Shown: one piece after another, positions 38,685-51,965 of the stretch
How the letters are laid out: each line of letters begins with the position of its first letter
How positions within the stretch are numbered: position 1 is the first letter of the stretch
Made by a program: the position numbers and the translations under genes
Notes under the pieces: model-generated
Seen by the model: only the letters and a program-made list of their open reading frames with translations
Databases searched by the model: none
Told to the model about the DNA's origin: nothing
Source: Chamaelirium japonicum
Lineage: Eukaryota > Streptophyta > Magnoliopsida > Liliales > Melanthiaceae
Length of the DNA: 64,000 bases
Direction: 5' to 3'
NCBI GenBank assembly: GCA_947650365.1
Contig: OX393551.1
Coordinates: 6,482,501 to 6,546,500, forward strand

Positions 38685-39761
38685 TCAGGGATTTAATGTG
38701 TCATCGTCTAACTCATCAAAGTAATCTGAACTTTCCAGGTACGATGTCTTCAGGGCATCGGTCTGCTTCTGGTAATCTTCAGGCCACTCATTGTTATCTT
38801 CATTCATATTTGTCTCTGCAGGTACCCCTGTACTTTTGTACTTATTCTTCTCATGTTTACTAGCACGGCAGTTTCTGGACCAGTGTCCTTCCTTTCCATA
38901 TTCAAAACATATGTCCCTCTTATCTTCAGGTTTAGAGGGATTATTCTTTTCTGGATTCTGAGGAGCGATCCACTTGTTTTTAAAGTGTGTGTCCTTCCTA
39001 GGACCATAATAATCATCTCTTCGAGGATGATTCTGACGTCCACCTCTTCCAGGGTGATTTCTACCTCTTCCAGGGTAGTTATTGCGCCCTCCTCTGTCGT
39101 GTCTTCCACCTCTCCTTCCTCTACCTCTACCTCTGCCTCTACCTTGGTAGAAATCATTGGCGTTTGCTTCTAGCAATGCCAATGATTCAGTGGGTCTAGA
39201 CATGTGATTCTTTACCAGTAGGTTATTATGTTCTTCAGCGATCAGGAGAACCTCTATGAGTTCCAAGTACTTCTGGTACTTCATCCCCCTGTATTGCTAT
39301 TGTAAAATAATGTTATTTGGGTGGAAGGTAGAGAGTGTTTTATCGATCATCTGAGCATCATCTATTTTCTCCTCACAGAGCTTCAGCTTGCTGACGATGT
39401 TGAGTAACTTCGAGTTGAACTCAGCCACGGTCTTGAAGTCCTGGAACCTGAGGGTGATCCATTCGCTCTTTGCTGCTGGCAAAGTGATCATCTTCTGGTG
39501 ATCATAGCGTTCCTTGAGTGCCTTCCAGAGATCTGCTGGATCTACTATGTTCATATATTTATTCTTTAGATCTTCGTGTATGTGGTGCCTAAGGAAGATG
39601 AGGGCTTTAGCTTTTTCATCTGGTTTCAATCCATTCTTCTCTTCTAGAGCTTTCTCTAAGTTCTTCGCTTGTAGATGTAGCAAACTATCTACTCGCCAAT
39701 TCAGAAAATTGCTTCCATTGACATTTAATGCATGGAAGTTTAATTTTGTAATGTTCGACAT
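38685..39761 (-). pseudogene. Copia gag (UBN2-type capsid and zinc knuckle) with one amber stop
   Basis: The minus-strand frame from the ATG at 39761 encodes the capsid-like part: LNFHALNVNGSNFLNWRVD, then ERYDHQKMITLPAAKSEW and FNSKLLNIVSKLKLC. A single TAG at 39299-39297 follows NNIILQ; relatives have Gln there (from memory of the family). The same frame continues to 38685 with an Arg/Gly-rich stretch and a CCHC-like knuckle CFEYGKEGHWSRNC. The second Cys of the knuckle is Tyr, which should weaken zinc binding. The protein ends DDTLNP. Confidence 0.88.
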
Positions 39762-41099
39762 CTGAAGATTTAATGAATATTAACATTAATTACTATGATT
39801 ATCATCACATTAACATATAAAGGCATGTTGTAGAAAACAAGTGACATGCCATGGACAAAAGCCTATTAATACTCAGTATTAATAGGATCCTTTTAGAAAC
39901 CACTTGCCAAGGTAGAGCGGGTTCTATGGAACCGTCATGCGCCTTGCCAAGCTTTTCTAAAAAGGTACTAATTGCTTAAATACAACTAATTCAGAGAATA
40001 ACATATTATGCACATGGAACACAAGATAAATATACAGTATAGAGTCTGTTACAATTAAGGACAATTCTGTCCTTATTTGTAAAACAGATATTGCAAATTG
40101 GTCCCTTAGGGGCTAAACAGTTAAATACATAAACATTGTGTATGAAATAGTAAAATCTGACCATACCAATGCGTCCAGAATATTTCAGATACCCAAGATC
40201 CATATATGGATCGAACAATTTGGCTATAGATCGGGTTTACGAAACAGAATTGAAATGAATGGTATATATCAAAACAGGCAATCATATATATGTGAGTGCA
40301 TATAAGAATGGACGGATCAGATCTGTAAATTACAGTCGGGTCGGGCCTCCTATATAGCAGTCGGGTCGGGTCTACTGTAGTCAGTCGGGTCTGCTTATAC
40401 AGCAGTCGGGTCGGGTCTGCTGTAAACACAGTTGAGTCTGTATTAACACAGTCGGGTCTGTACTAATACGTCGGGTCGGGTTAATGCAGGCAGTCGGGTC
40501 AGGCCTGGCCTTTAATACAGATCGGGATCGGGTTGGATACTATTCACCTTCTTCTCCGATAAAATCGGGAAGAAGGGAAACCTAGTCACTGTATCACGCC
40601 CCCGTGTATAGGCCATCGCCGGCTCGATCGACCGCCGGTCGTGTGGGCTTCTGCTGCCGCCGAGATCCAACGCCGCTGGGCGTGCGGGCTGCTGCCGCCA
40701 GGCGTGCGGGCTGCCACCGCCAGGCATGCGGGCTGCTGTCGCCGGCGGTTCGGGTTGTCGGATTACGGGCTTGCCGACGAGATCTCAGCGCCGGATTACT
40801 ACTGGCAAGGGTCTGGAGCGTACCTCTCTCTTGTGTGATCGGGTACACCTGATGATCGGAGCCGGAGCCGGAGCCGGGGAGGACGACTGGACGAGAGCCG
40901 GGGGGTCGCAAGTCCCGAGACGGGATCCGAAGCCGGGGAGGACGAGATCCGGAGCCGGGTGAGAGAAGATCTCTCTCTCGTCGTGCCGGGCTCGGATGGG
41001 TCATTCGTAGCCGAGAGGTCGCGATGGGGTCGAATGGGTCGTGCAACTCCGATCTCCCTTCTCTCTCTCGGCCCGGGGAGAGAACTCGTGCTGATAACG
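39762..41099 (-). other. Copia 5' leader with two small tandem repeats
   Basis: The stretch between the 5' LTR and the gag ATG is non-coding. At 40330-40510 it carries a repeated GTCGGGTCGGGTCTGCT motif, and at 40675-40745 about three 22-bp units of GGCGTGCGGGCTGCTGCCGCC type. Next to the LTR the minus strand reads CGTTATCAGCACGAG, the position of the primer-binding site, though it does not match the usual initiator-Met tRNA site. Confidence 0.6.
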
Positions 41100-41248
41100 T
41101 GTTGGGAAAAACGTGTAGTATTATTCATTTACCCCCCTATATATAGGCATAATTGGAGGTTGCGATAGAGACGGGGAAATCTCCTATCCCATGAATCTAG
41201 GGGTATTTATCCGGTGGGCATCCATATCCGATGCAACCACCGTTTCAT

Positions 41249-41252
<4 letters not shown>
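41100..41252 (-). repeat. Copia 5' LTR (153 bp)
   Basis: It is near-identical to 34295-34446; by eye there are two substitutions and one extra C. It is followed by ATATA. Confidence 0.95.

Positions 41253-41337
<85 letters not shown>
41253..41337. repeat. (TA)n-(GA)n microsatellite
   Basis: TA units to 41306 are followed by GA units. This is the right half of the tract into which the copia element inserted. Confidence 0.96.
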
Positions 41338-41343
<6 letters not shown>

Positions 41344-41734
41344 TGGGATGATGCCTATCAAAGCAGCATTTTTTGCTTCTTTGAGACATTGTTTGACCAT
41401 CCTAGAAGTTTTGGAATTTGATGAAATTTGGTGAGGGTGTTGTCTAGGGTAAGATGATCATCCTCACAAATTTTCATCAAATTCCAAAACTTCTAGGGGG
41501 TTCAAATGGTCGAAGCAAAATCAGTCGTCTGCAGTCGCCGTTAAAATCTGCAGTATTTTGCTTCGACCATTTGACCCTCTTAGAAGTTTTGGAATTTGAT
41601 GAAAATTTGTGAGGATGATCATCTTACCCTAGCCAACACCCTCACCAAATTTCATCAAATTCCAAAACTTCTAGGATGGTCAAACAATGTCTCAAAGCAG
41701 CAAAAATGCTGCTCTGATAGGCAGCATCCCATTC

Positions 41735-41737
<3 letters not shown>
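41338..41737. mobile_element. (GA)n/(TA)n-bounded palindromic MITE
   Basis: A 400-bp inverted repeat with ends GAGGAATGGGATGATGCCTA and (from the right) GAGGAATGGGATGCTGCCTA. Inner motifs (CTAGAAGTTTTGGAATTTGA, GATGATCATCCTCAC) link it to the elements at 21247 and 28330. Confidence 0.9.

Positions 41738-41779
<42 letters not shown>
41738..41779. repeat. (TA)n microsatellite
   Basis: About 20 TA units sit between the palindromic MITE and copy 2 of the dispersed element. Confidence 0.96.
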
Positions 41780-41782
<3 letters not shown>

Positions 41783-42878
41783 AAATAAGGGACAACGGTT
41801 GTGGGGGGGATAAATGAACTGAGACAAAGCAACGGCTGAGATTTATAGAGAGGAGGGGGATAAATAGGGAGACTCGATCACAGTCGTTCGTTTCACCCAG
41901 AGCTAGCCCCGACCAATGAATCCCACTCAGTAGAATTCATGCCAGCCCCCTCTTTCTTTCTCATTAAATGCCTAATCACAGCCATTCTTTTTATCCAGTT
42001 TTGACCGGTGAACCGCACTCAGTCCGGAACGACAGCGAAGGGACAACTTGCTACCATCGAGCCCCGAGCCCTCAACCCTTTCTTCTCCTCTGTTCTCCCC
42101 CACTCGAGCTATGATCCCTCAGCCCTTTCTTCTCCTCTGTTCTCCCCCACCTGAGCCTCTCTCTCAACCCTAATCTCCTCCACTTCTCTTTCTCTCTCTC
42201 TCTTAATCTCTCTCTCTTGCTTTTCTCTTGACCTCTTACCCGTCCCCCTGATCCTCTGCTCTCGAAGCCGGTGGCTGTCACCCTGATAGACGCGATCGCC
42301 GCCTGCGACCGATGATTCAGTCCGGAGTGGTGGTCATAGGGGTGCTATGATTGGATACCCCTAAAATGTGCTCCCCTCACTCTCATCTCTCCATCGAATC
42401 CCCTCCTCTCCCCCTCTTCGTGCGGCCATCGTCGGGACTGGCCGAGTGTGATGCAGCCGGTGGGGGTTCCTGCCGCCATCGGAGGTGCAAGGAAGAGCTC
42501 TGCCAGGTATGGTTCACCTCCCCTTCATTCTTCTCTCCTTCCCTCTTCTTTTCCCCTGATTTCCCCTTTCACCTTTCCTTCCCTCTCTCGATTGCTGTCC
42601 TGATTTAGTCGTCGATTATTTTGGTTCAGCAGTAATTTTTTTCCTTTTTGGCCCGGCTCGTCGCTTCGTCTCCATGCTCGCTATATGATATCTGCCTCCC
42701 CTCCGGCTTCTAGGGCTTGCGAGATGCGATATGATATGTGCATCCCCTCCGGTGACCCTCGACCTTGAGTAGCCTTTCTCGAGTCTCGATTCTCGACCAG
42801 ATCGAAGGCGTTCAAGCTGATGGAGAGAGCTCCTAGGGCATGATCTTCGATCGAAATCGCAAGAGGAAACATGTCTCT

Positions 42879-42928
<50 letters not shown>

Positions 42929-44175
42929 CCCCCCCCCTCTCTCTCTCTCTCACTTTCTCCTTTCTACATCGGAACACGCATCCTTATCCCTATCCATTAA
43001 TTTGCTTGATATGCAGAGGGTTCGAGTTGGGTGGTTGATGAGATGGAAGCAGCTCAACTGCTCAAGAGTCAAGGCTGCGCTGCTCTCTCTTCCCTTACTG
43101 CTCGCCGACAGTTACGTAATTGATGAAGGGAGTAGATCACCAGCGTCCGTCAGTGCAACTGGTCGGTTGACTTTGGTGATGGCAGCGGCCCTGCAAACGG
43201 CGGTGTTTCTATCGGCTCTCTCCAATCCCATGAATTCCGAGAGTTTTTTGCTACGGATCACTGGTAAGATTTTCATTTGAATCGGCACAGATCTTCATGA
43301 TCCTCATCAATTGAAGCTGATTTGCATTTGAATCAATTGGAGCTGTTTACATTTTCTGTTTCGATTCATTTTTTTCTGGACCCAATTTCTTAGCTGAGGC
43401 TGGATCTAAGGCTTCTTTCTTTTAATTTTTCTTCTAAGGCATAAGGCTAGCGTTTTATTTGTCAGATCTAATGGAAGGTGCATGACACAGAACAATGAGT
43501 CCTCTCTCTCTCTCTCATCCAATTTAATTCAATCTCTCCCATTTTTCATGTTCTATTCAATTGAGTTGATGTTCTGATTTGAGTAACGGAAAATCAAATT
43601 TAGATTTTTGATGAATTACATCAGCTGGTCGTTGATTGGGTCCCTTCCATCATAGAAATCTTGAAGTGGGCTTCGAGGATGGAGTCCTCATAGAAATCTT
43701 GAAGTGGGTTTCTGCAATGATAGATCAAATTTCGATTTGTTCTCAGGTTGATGATAGATCAAATTTCTGTTTTTTTTTCCTATTTTTTTTTTTTTTTCAC
43801 AAACTTTAGTGGTGAACAATCAGGTTTCTCAATTATTTTTTTAGGTCTTAATGAAAATCCTTTTTTTTCACAATCATGGATGCCCTATTTTCCTTGCAGA
43901 ATATGGTTTTTTTTTCGAAATAATGAAAATCCATGACTCATCGGTTTTCACAAAGGAAGGACCCCTTTCAAGGCTTCAACTGGAGTCTGGAGAGTATCTC
44001 TCTTTATCGTAGGCAGTGACTACCCTGTTTCTTTATTTTTAACACAATCCACCAACTTTGATTGATCCAATCCTAAATTGGTCGACTGAGTTGACTATGT
44101 TTTTCAATGTTTTGAACCTGTACAGTGATCAAGTTCGCCGATAAGCTGAGCTACCTTGGGCAATTTGTTCATTTG
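41780..44175 (+). repeat. Unidentified dispersed element, copy 2
   Basis: This matches 29669-31830 in order and orientation, including the block from GAAGCCGGTGGC (42265) to GGTATGGTTCACCTCCCCTTC (42505) and the final block TTTTTCAATGTTTTGAACCTG (44100) to CTTGGGCAATTTGTTC. It has about 850 bp between roughly 43240 and 44090 with no equivalent in copy 1, and it lacks the 60-bp minisatellite. A (CT)n run lies at 42880-42955. It has no intact reading frame and no recognisable family. Confidence 0.65.
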
Positions 44176-44820
44176 AGTTGTGAAGCCCCTACGGTCAAGA
44201 CCCCATGATGGGCAATGTGAATGAAGGCAGGGACAAACCATCATGTTTCCGCAATCGATGTTCTAGGTGGCTCCACTCTATGTGGCTGCATGCTGAAAAT
44301 TAGTAGCCATTTTTTCCCACTAAAGAATGAATCCACATAACCCCAGGCAGCCCTTTCCTAGTTAACCCCTTCCTTCGAACTTGATTACGAGACATGATGA
44401 TCATCTCTGATCCTAAATGTTATAGACCTAACAAGGTATTGATATTTGAAGCAACTTCAATTTCTTGTACATAGGTCAATACCCTTGCATAAAAATCTAG
44501 TACTTATCTTATTTTTGTTATGCTATCCTGGTGGGTCTATAGTTTCCAATGTTATCTTTTATCAGGTTATTCTGGAGAAGCATTCTTGTCTTGAGTTCTC
44601 TTTTAAAATATTGTTTGAGAAATATTTTAGCGAATTCCTTTTTTTTTAAGATCGGGTGGAATAACTTATTTCGACTGAATTCAATTAGTAATCTTTTGCA
44701 CCCACTGATTTGCTACTCAATGACCATTACTATTTTGTGCTACCATAAACTTATCCGTAATGTTCTAACCCTTTGGGCAAGTTGTTTAGCATGGGAAAAG
44801 AGTTTTAGTCCCTAACATAA
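44176..44820. other. Unassigned AT-rich sequence
   Basis: No gene or element boundary is recognised. Confidence 0.35.
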
Positions 44821-45519
44821 GAAAACTTAAATTTAAAATCCATATATCGTACCATTAACATCTTTACCACCTTGTGCAATCAAGGTGAAGGTCTTAGCTT
44901 GAGTTTTTGTTACTTTATTTTCTTTTCTTTTGAGCTGTGACTCCTCACTGAACTGGTTCAAAAAGAGTCCAAGGTTATGACGACTAAGAGTAATTATGTT
45001 TAAAAATAATCGAAAGTGTTACCAGCTTAAGGTCTGGAGTTTGGGGAGCAGTCACCCTAGACTTTTTGTTTAATTTTTAAGAAATGTTAGCTTTCTTAAC
45101 ATATATGTTTGTCTAACTTCCAATTCTTCTTTATTGATCACATACCTTTGTTTTTTTTTTTGTAATTGCCTATGACTTTAGTCTTTAATGTTATTATGAA
45201 CACATAACTAGAATCGTAATTTAGTTTTATGTGTATCTACTATACGATCTAGTTCTTAGTGACTAAATTATACATTTTCATAAGTCTAACATTCGATGCA
45301 TCTATACATAGAAGATTATAGTAAGAAACATTCAAGTCGATATATCTACTTTTTTCTCTAGATTAAGTGTCATATATTGTAAATGTCTCAATTATCAAGG
45401 ATTTAGTGTACATAGAATTACATCTAACTCGAATGAACCTAACTTTTCATCTAGGTTAAGTGACTAGCTTACTGATGTCCTAAATCTATGTTTTCTATCT
45501 CCCTAGTATCTATTACCTA
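44821..45519 (-). other. Probable internal leader of an LTR element, truncated
   Basis: The stretch lies immediately inside a primer-binding site on the minus strand, so it should be the untranslated leader of that retrotransposon. It is AT-rich with no coding sequence, and the element's gag/pol is missing. Confidence 0.4.
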
Positions 45520-45532
45520 GGCTCTGATACCA
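45520..45532 (-). promoter_or_regulatory. Primer-binding site, initiator-Met tRNA type
   Basis: On the minus strand TGGTATCAGAGCC lies two bases after the TTACA end of the LTR. This is the standard plant retroelement primer site, complementary to the 3' end of initiator tRNA-Met. Confidence 0.85.
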
Positions 45533-45534
45533 TT

Positions 45535-48297
45535 TGTAACACCCAGATATTTTACGGATTTAGGCAACCCATAATATACTGGGGTGTGAAGAGAGATTCA
45601 ACTTGATTAAATTTCAAGCTCACAAATTTAGCGGGAACAGAGCTTTGTATTAATAACTTCTCGGTTACAACGTCTTTATATAACTAAAATAAAAGAAAAT
45701 TTCAATTATTTATTCTTGAACACTAAGCATTCTTTATGACTTTGCCTCGCCTTCGGGTTCTACATACAGCTCCTAGTGAGGGTCTCCATCTCCAACTAGG
45801 GTCATCTCCATTGATTTACTTTTCAGTCCTTGAGAGTTAGGATCTGTCACCACAAGGTCTATAGGAGGTGAGTCTTGCAACATAGACTCAGTAGGTTCAT
45901 AATTTACTTAACTATTCAAGAAATTAATATATATAGAACTTATAATGACTCTGGATATTAAATAACATCATTATATAATATGGAAGTATTGATCAACCGG
46001 ATACTCTTTTGGGCCTCGGCCCGAGATAAAATATCATACCCAGAGTCTTTCCGAGCAAGCTCCATACCCAGGTACGTTTACCAGGTACGCTCTACACCTA
46101 GGGTCTTTAAGGATGCACCAGGCAAGCCCCACACCTAGGTACATTTACCAGGCACGCCCCATACCTAGAGACAATTTGGCTACAAAGCCGGGTAAGCTCC
46201 ACACCCACAATTGGTCAATCTTTCCATACTTTCCATAATAACAATGCAACTTAATATATATTTAGAATAATCATATTTCTAATATTATGTTAATCAAATG
46301 AATAGTCAGGATCAACTCCCCTACCTGGTTTCAATAGATCGTTGACTTTCCTCGAAGATGATTCATCAATTTGATTGTCCTAGAATACCAATATAGTCAT
46401 TAGTATTTATTATAATATCCTATAATTTCCTGATCAAAAATATAAGCCTTGATGCCACAAGCATGTAGCCGCAATCGGAATCAATTTCCGAGTCCAATTG
46501 GTGGACTTATGGTCTAAATGTGGTATAGGCACATAAAGGTACCTTTTTTTTATTAGTTAAGCCTAACATTTAGGTTACCCTTCTCATAGGTTCCTTAGTC
46601 TAAACAATTTAATCTTGTTGTCAAGACTTCAGGGTCATAAACGGGACTCGATTCTGAGTCCGATTGACAAATTCGTAACCTAGTTACTATAAAGGGATAT
46701 TTATATAATTTTATCCCAATGTTAGGCCCAATGTTTAAGTAATTATTTTCTCATCTTACTGAATGTTATCAGATTGCACTTGCTTTCAGAAGATTATGAC
46801 CGCAGACGGAACTCCATTCGGAGTCCGAATGACCTAGATATGGTTCAAAGAAGTCTAACTAGGATATTGGGGTACCCAGAAAAATTGACCTATTTTGGCT
46901 AGGTTGCCTCTCTAGATCCACTTGCAGTTGTGGCTTCAAGAGTGGTAATAATGGTTTGGCCCATAAATATTAGTTTATTGAGTGGGCTTAAACCCAACCC
47001 AAGTCTGATTAAATGAGCTTATCCTTTAATTAATAGTTGGGCTTAGCCCAATACCGAATGTAGAGAAACGGACCGCGACCTGACTTCTGAATGGGTTTTT
47101 GATTTAAATAATAGACTTTGGCCTAAAACTATTAATTGAGGTAAGGGGCTCACACCTGGTCACCATAGGCGGCGATGAGCGACGTTTCGGCTTGGTCGGT
47201 GGCGGAGCACCAGCAAACGATGCCGGTGCTTCAGCAATGTTGCTGGCCGAGGTCGGCGACAACAGTTGCTATCGTCGGCGACTAGTCATTAGGGCGACTG
47301 ACAGTGGTCGACGACGGTGCACCGGCCAGGCGGCCGGCGATAGTGGCGGTGGATGGTAGTTGTCCGGCGGCGAGGGGTAGTAATGGCTGGTGGTGGTCCG
47401 GCGACGGCAGGTGGAGGTCCAGCGAGGGGTGGCCGACAGTTGTGGTGGTCGAAGGCGGTGGTGTTGGTGGAGGTTGTTGATGATGGCAGCTAGAGGTGGC
47501 TGGGTAAAAGGGGAGGGAGAGATGGAGGTCTTGGGTTTTGTCAAAAATGATGTGACAATGATCCCTTTTATAGGCTTTCTTTGGAAAACCAAGAGTCAAG
47601 AGACTTAATTACAATTAACACCCACTAGTCCCCTATTAAATAGGTTTAACCAGGTTAATGGTGGAACCCAAGTGTCTCGACCGTTTTCAGTTTCAGAATG
47701 GCAAGGGTTGATGAGTTGGTTAGCACCCCTCCTTAAACTCCTTTTATACTACATGTTTTATTAGTAAGTCAAGGGTCATTAAATTACTAGGGTTAATGGC
47801 TACTTAAATCTCAATAAATTCTTAATCAAGTAGGGGGTTATGTGTGAAATAAATCAGAAATTAAATGCCGATTAAATCTTATGGTTAAAATTTAAATACC
47901 CTTTTTCAGTTGACCTGAAGAATGGGAATGACCCTTTTCGGTCCAAAAGGAGTGTTAGTGATACTTTTAACTCTTTTAAGTTTGTCTTATTAGATCTTGT
48001 CACTATTCAGGTTATAAGGGGATGGTTAAGGCTTGGGTTTATTTTGAGGTCATGTGATCAAAACCCCTTCTTGGCTATTACTTTATCTTTACTTTATTTT
48101 ATTTTTATAGCAAATGATATTAAAATGCTATACTTCTATATATGAAATTGGCCAGATCAACGAGTCATATGCATTGGTCATCTTAGAATTATAATTTTAT
48201 GATCATATAAGATAAATTCATTATTTAACAAGATTTTTCTCACTAAATATATTCAAAAATATTTAATAAATATATTTAAAATTCTCGGGGTATTACA
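45535..48297 (-). repeat. Long LTR (about 2.76 kb) of a minus-strand retrotransposon
   Basis: The outer ends read TGTAACACCC (45535, plus strand) and, from the other side, TGTAATACCCC. Each resembles an LTR end of the TGTAACACCC type, and the primer-binding site follows at the left. The LTR carries no gene; the GC-rich open frames at 47160-47600 have no recognisable product. Its right end abuts the truncated copia sequence, so the LTR element inserted into, or recombined with, that copia copy. No five-base duplication is visible, as expected if the rest of the element is lost. Confidence 0.6.
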
Positions 48298-48299
48298 AT

Positions 48300-48565
48300 C
48301 ACAAACATGTTATGTGTTTCTTAATAGTAATGCAGCATGCCTAGCTCAAATTCAAAATGGCTTCATCAAAGGCGACAGGACCAAGCATATCTCCCTGAAA
48401 TTCTTTTACACCCATGAACTCCAAGAGAAGGAAGAGATTATTATAAAACAGATAAAATCAGCTGAGAACCTGGCAAATCTCTTCACCAAGGCGCTTCCAA
48501 AGTCTATATTCCAGAAGTTGGTGCATCATATTAGCATGAGGAGACTTTATCAACAGAGCATGTGA
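48300..48565 (+). pseudogene. Truncated copia RNase H C terminus
   Basis: The plus strand encodes NAACLAQIQNGFIKGDRTKH, FFYTHELQ and LANLFTKALPKS, closely matching the end of the complete copia pol (34790 onward). The frame starts abruptly at the edge of the long LTR and ends at a natural stop at 48565. All upstream domains are absent. Confidence 0.9.
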
Positions 48566-49001
48566 CTGTTATTTTAAATTAATGTATTAACAGGGTGGGA
48601 AGTAGCATCTTAATGTATTAGGGGGAGGGAGTATATTTTCTTTTGAAGATTGATATAAGCAATGCATATAATAGAATGTAGGATAAAGATGAGAGGGAGC
48701 ATCCTGCAAATACAGATGGAGATATTCAGAAAAATATCTTTTGCGTATTGTACTCTTTTTCTTGCGATGAGGTTTTTTCCACAGGGTTTTTCCATCGAAA
48801 GGTTTTAATGAGGCAATGTAAGTCACACCCACTAAGATTCCAAAAGAATCTGAGATTCCAGACGAATCTGTTCCTTAAGAACTACGTTCCTGAAGAACGC
48901 ATTGTACTCTTTTTCCTTCACTAAAGGTTTTGTCCCATTAGGTTTTTCTTAGTAAGGTTTTAACGAGGCAATGTTTTAAAAAGTGGGCATCCAAGGGGAA
49001 G
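48566..49001 (+). other. Copia 3' untranslated region and polypurine tract
   Basis: Between the pol stop and the LTR this region holds repeated TGTACTCTTTTTC and GGTTTTAAYGAGGCAATG motifs (48748-48816 and 48902-48973). It ends in AAGGGGAAG (48993-49001), the polypurine tract before the LTR. Confidence 0.75.
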
Positions 49002-49098
49002 TGTTATGGATATATGTGGCTGCCCACTCTAACCGACACCTCAATCTAATACCTCTAACCCTAATCCCTATCTCTCTATATATATGTGATGAAGAAAC

Positions 49099-49960
49099 TG
49101 TGGGTGCAAATTTTGGCAAGAAGCCTGCAAACAACGGGACCCACCGACCCTACCTGGTGGGCCCCCAAAGACAACAGCGGGACCCATTGGCCCTGCCTGA
49201 TGGGCCCTCGAAGACCACAGCGGGACCCACCGGCACTGCCTGGTGGCCCCCGAAGACCACAGCGGGACCCACCGGCCCTACCTGGTGGGCCCCCGAAGAC
49301 AATAGCGGAACCACCGGCCCTGCTTGGTGGGCCCCTGAAGACAACAGCGGGACCCACCGGCCCTGCCTGGTGGGCCCCCGAAGACAACAGCGGGGCCCAC
49401 CGGCCCTGCTTGGTGGGCCCCCGAAGACAACAGCGGGACCCACCGGCCCTGCCTGGTGAGCCCCCGAAGACGGCAGCGGAGCCCACCAGCCTTACCTGGA
49501 GGATCCCCAGATACGACAGCAGAAACCGCCATTTACCCCGGAATTCCTCCCCGGGAATTCTATAAATAGCAGAGCTTTCGAATGTAAAAGGATCCCATTT
49601 TCCAGATCCAGATCTCAAACCCAGAAACCAGAGCTATGGGATTTCCAGCTTCCCATCCTTCAACTCTCCTTGATCTTCTTCTTCTCTTTGAAGAGGTCGA
49701 AGAGGCTTTAGTGACACTCGGTCTGTCGAGATCACTTCGATACAAGTGTTAGTGAAATTCGGGTTGCTCCCTATAGCACGGAGACGTAGGCTTCGGCTGA
49801 ACTCCGAGATCACTTCTCGTGTAACTCTCTGATTGCATCTTTCTGTGTGTGTATTGAGAACGGCAACTCCAATCAACAGATCGAACAATGATCTTCGACT
49901 CGAACCTCAATTGACTGGTGCGGCGAAGTCTTCGGGTCGGCACGAAGATTTTCCCCCACA
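49099..49960 (+). mobile_element. Solo LTR of gypsy type nested in the copia LTR
   Basis: The 862-bp solo LTR starts TGTGGGTGCAAATTTTGG and ends GATTTTCCCCCACA. It is flanked by GAAAC on both sides (49094-49098 and 49961-49965), a perfect five-base target duplication with no internal region. A TATA-type CTATAAATAG lies at about 49560. The termini resemble those of the 612-bp LTRs at 53 and 61 kb, but the body is different and contains a minisatellite. Confidence 0.9.
49137..49500. repeat. 43-bp GC-rich minisatellite, about eight units
   Basis: Units read GGGACCCACCGGCCCTGCCT followed by GGTGGGCCCCCGAAGACAAC and AGC. They lie inside the solo LTR upstream of its TATA region. The long Pro/Trp/Gly frames across it are artefacts. 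Confidence 0.9.
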
Positions 49961-50043
49961 GAAACAAGAGGCTCTCACGTATTCATGAGAGCGTTGCCGT
50001 CATCCCGATTGAATCCTTCTTTCTCTCTCTCTCTCTCCCTCGT

Positions 50044-50935
<892 letters not shown>

Positions 50936-50936
50936 C

Positions 50937-51048
<112 letters not shown>

Positions 51049-51551
51049 AGCATGCTTGGCGTGCAAACTTTTTTATTTTAGATTACTGACTTTTTATTCC
51101 AATGTTTGCAATATGTCATACCAGTGTTTTAAAACTTGGTAAACCTCGGTCGAGTCACCCAAGTCGACTCGACTCGGCCAATTTTCGAGTCGAGAGATTG
51201 GATCGAGTCGGACTGACTTTGGATAGAACTCGGCCAAGTTAGACCGAGTTTACTCAACTCGAGTTTAGAGTTTTTGAACAATGTGTCAGACCATGTATTG
51301 GGAACCTCATTGATGTGATGGTTGACAAAAGCTGCTGAGTTCTATATTATGTTGTCAATTTGTAGGTGATTTACAACCATTGTTTGCTATCTTTCGCTTG
51401 TTGTTTGCTTAGTCTTGACCGTTTTAACTGGCCCCCTCCTCCTGTAATGTCACTATATTCAAAAGTTTGGGTGCTTTGTCATAACAATGTTAAAGCTAAT
51501 ATTTAAATCTATTTGTTTGTTAATGTTTACACTTGCTGCTATGTTTACAGT

Positions 51552-51811
51552 TTCAGATTGTTGTGGAGTTTCCTAACATGCCGTGGCGATTCCCTCTCAT
51601 GTACGAGCCTACTGACACTATCGGCTCTGTGAGGAAGGACATCCTCAGCACGTACTACAAAAGTTATGCGCTGCTCGGTCAGACCTACATTAAGGAGGGG
51701 CTGTTTGTGCTCTTTTCTGGTAGGACGCCACTCGATGATGAATCCATCACCCTGGATGATCAAGTGCAGCATCAAGCACATGGATTCTATACAGGTCTTC
51801 AAGAACGCATC
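51552..51811 (+). pseudogene. Ubiquitin-fold-like exon cut by a copia insertion
   Basis: After a good acceptor (TTTACAG ending at 51551) the frame reads FQIVVEFPNMPWRFPLMYEP and then GLFVLFSGRTPLDDESITLD. The second segment resembles the GR-x-L-D-D-x-x-T-L part of ubiquitin-like folds. The open frame continues to the exact start of the copia LTR at 51812, where it would stop within three codons. It is most likely one exon of a host gene disrupted by the insertion. I recognise no upstream exon between 51050 and 51550, and the family is uncertain. Confidence 0.45.
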
Positions 51812-51951
51812 TGTTAGGAGATGACGGCTAGGGTTTGGAGAGGAATAGAATACTCTCTATTGAGGGACTTAAGCCCAATATATGTACATATATGACCATA
51901 CAACCCAACCCGACTGTACATGTAAACCCGACCCATCTATATACATTAACA
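51812..51951 (-). repeat. 3' LTR (140 bp) of the nested-into copia element
   Basis: It begins TGTTAGGAGATGACGG and ends CATTAACA in plus-strand reading. The polypurine tract (minus-strand TTTGAGGGGGGAG, 51952-51964) follows. The partner LTR lies beyond the right edge of the window. The left flank, GCATC at 51807-51811, would be the target duplication. Confidence 0.85.
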
Positions 51952-51965
51952 CTCCCCCCTCAAAC

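Larger units (their letters stand above)
34295..41252 (-). mobile_element. Complete Ty1/copia LTR retrotransposon
   Basis: The 6958-bp element on the minus strand has all expected parts: short LTRs at both ends, a leader, gag, protease-integrase-RT-RNase H, and a polypurine tract. The ATATA duplication on both sides (34290-34294 and 41253-41257) shows insertion into a (TA)n tract. Two TAG codons interrupt an otherwise continuous gag and pol, so this copy is not autonomous as read. The two LTRs differ by two substitutions and one indel by eye, suggesting a fairly recent insertion. A truncated relative lies at 48.3-50.0 kb. Confidence 0.93.

Noticed and set aside
48983..49618. Trp/Pro/Gly-rich frames of about 160-180 codons on both strands
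   Set aside because: They come from the 43-bp minisatellite in a solo LTR.
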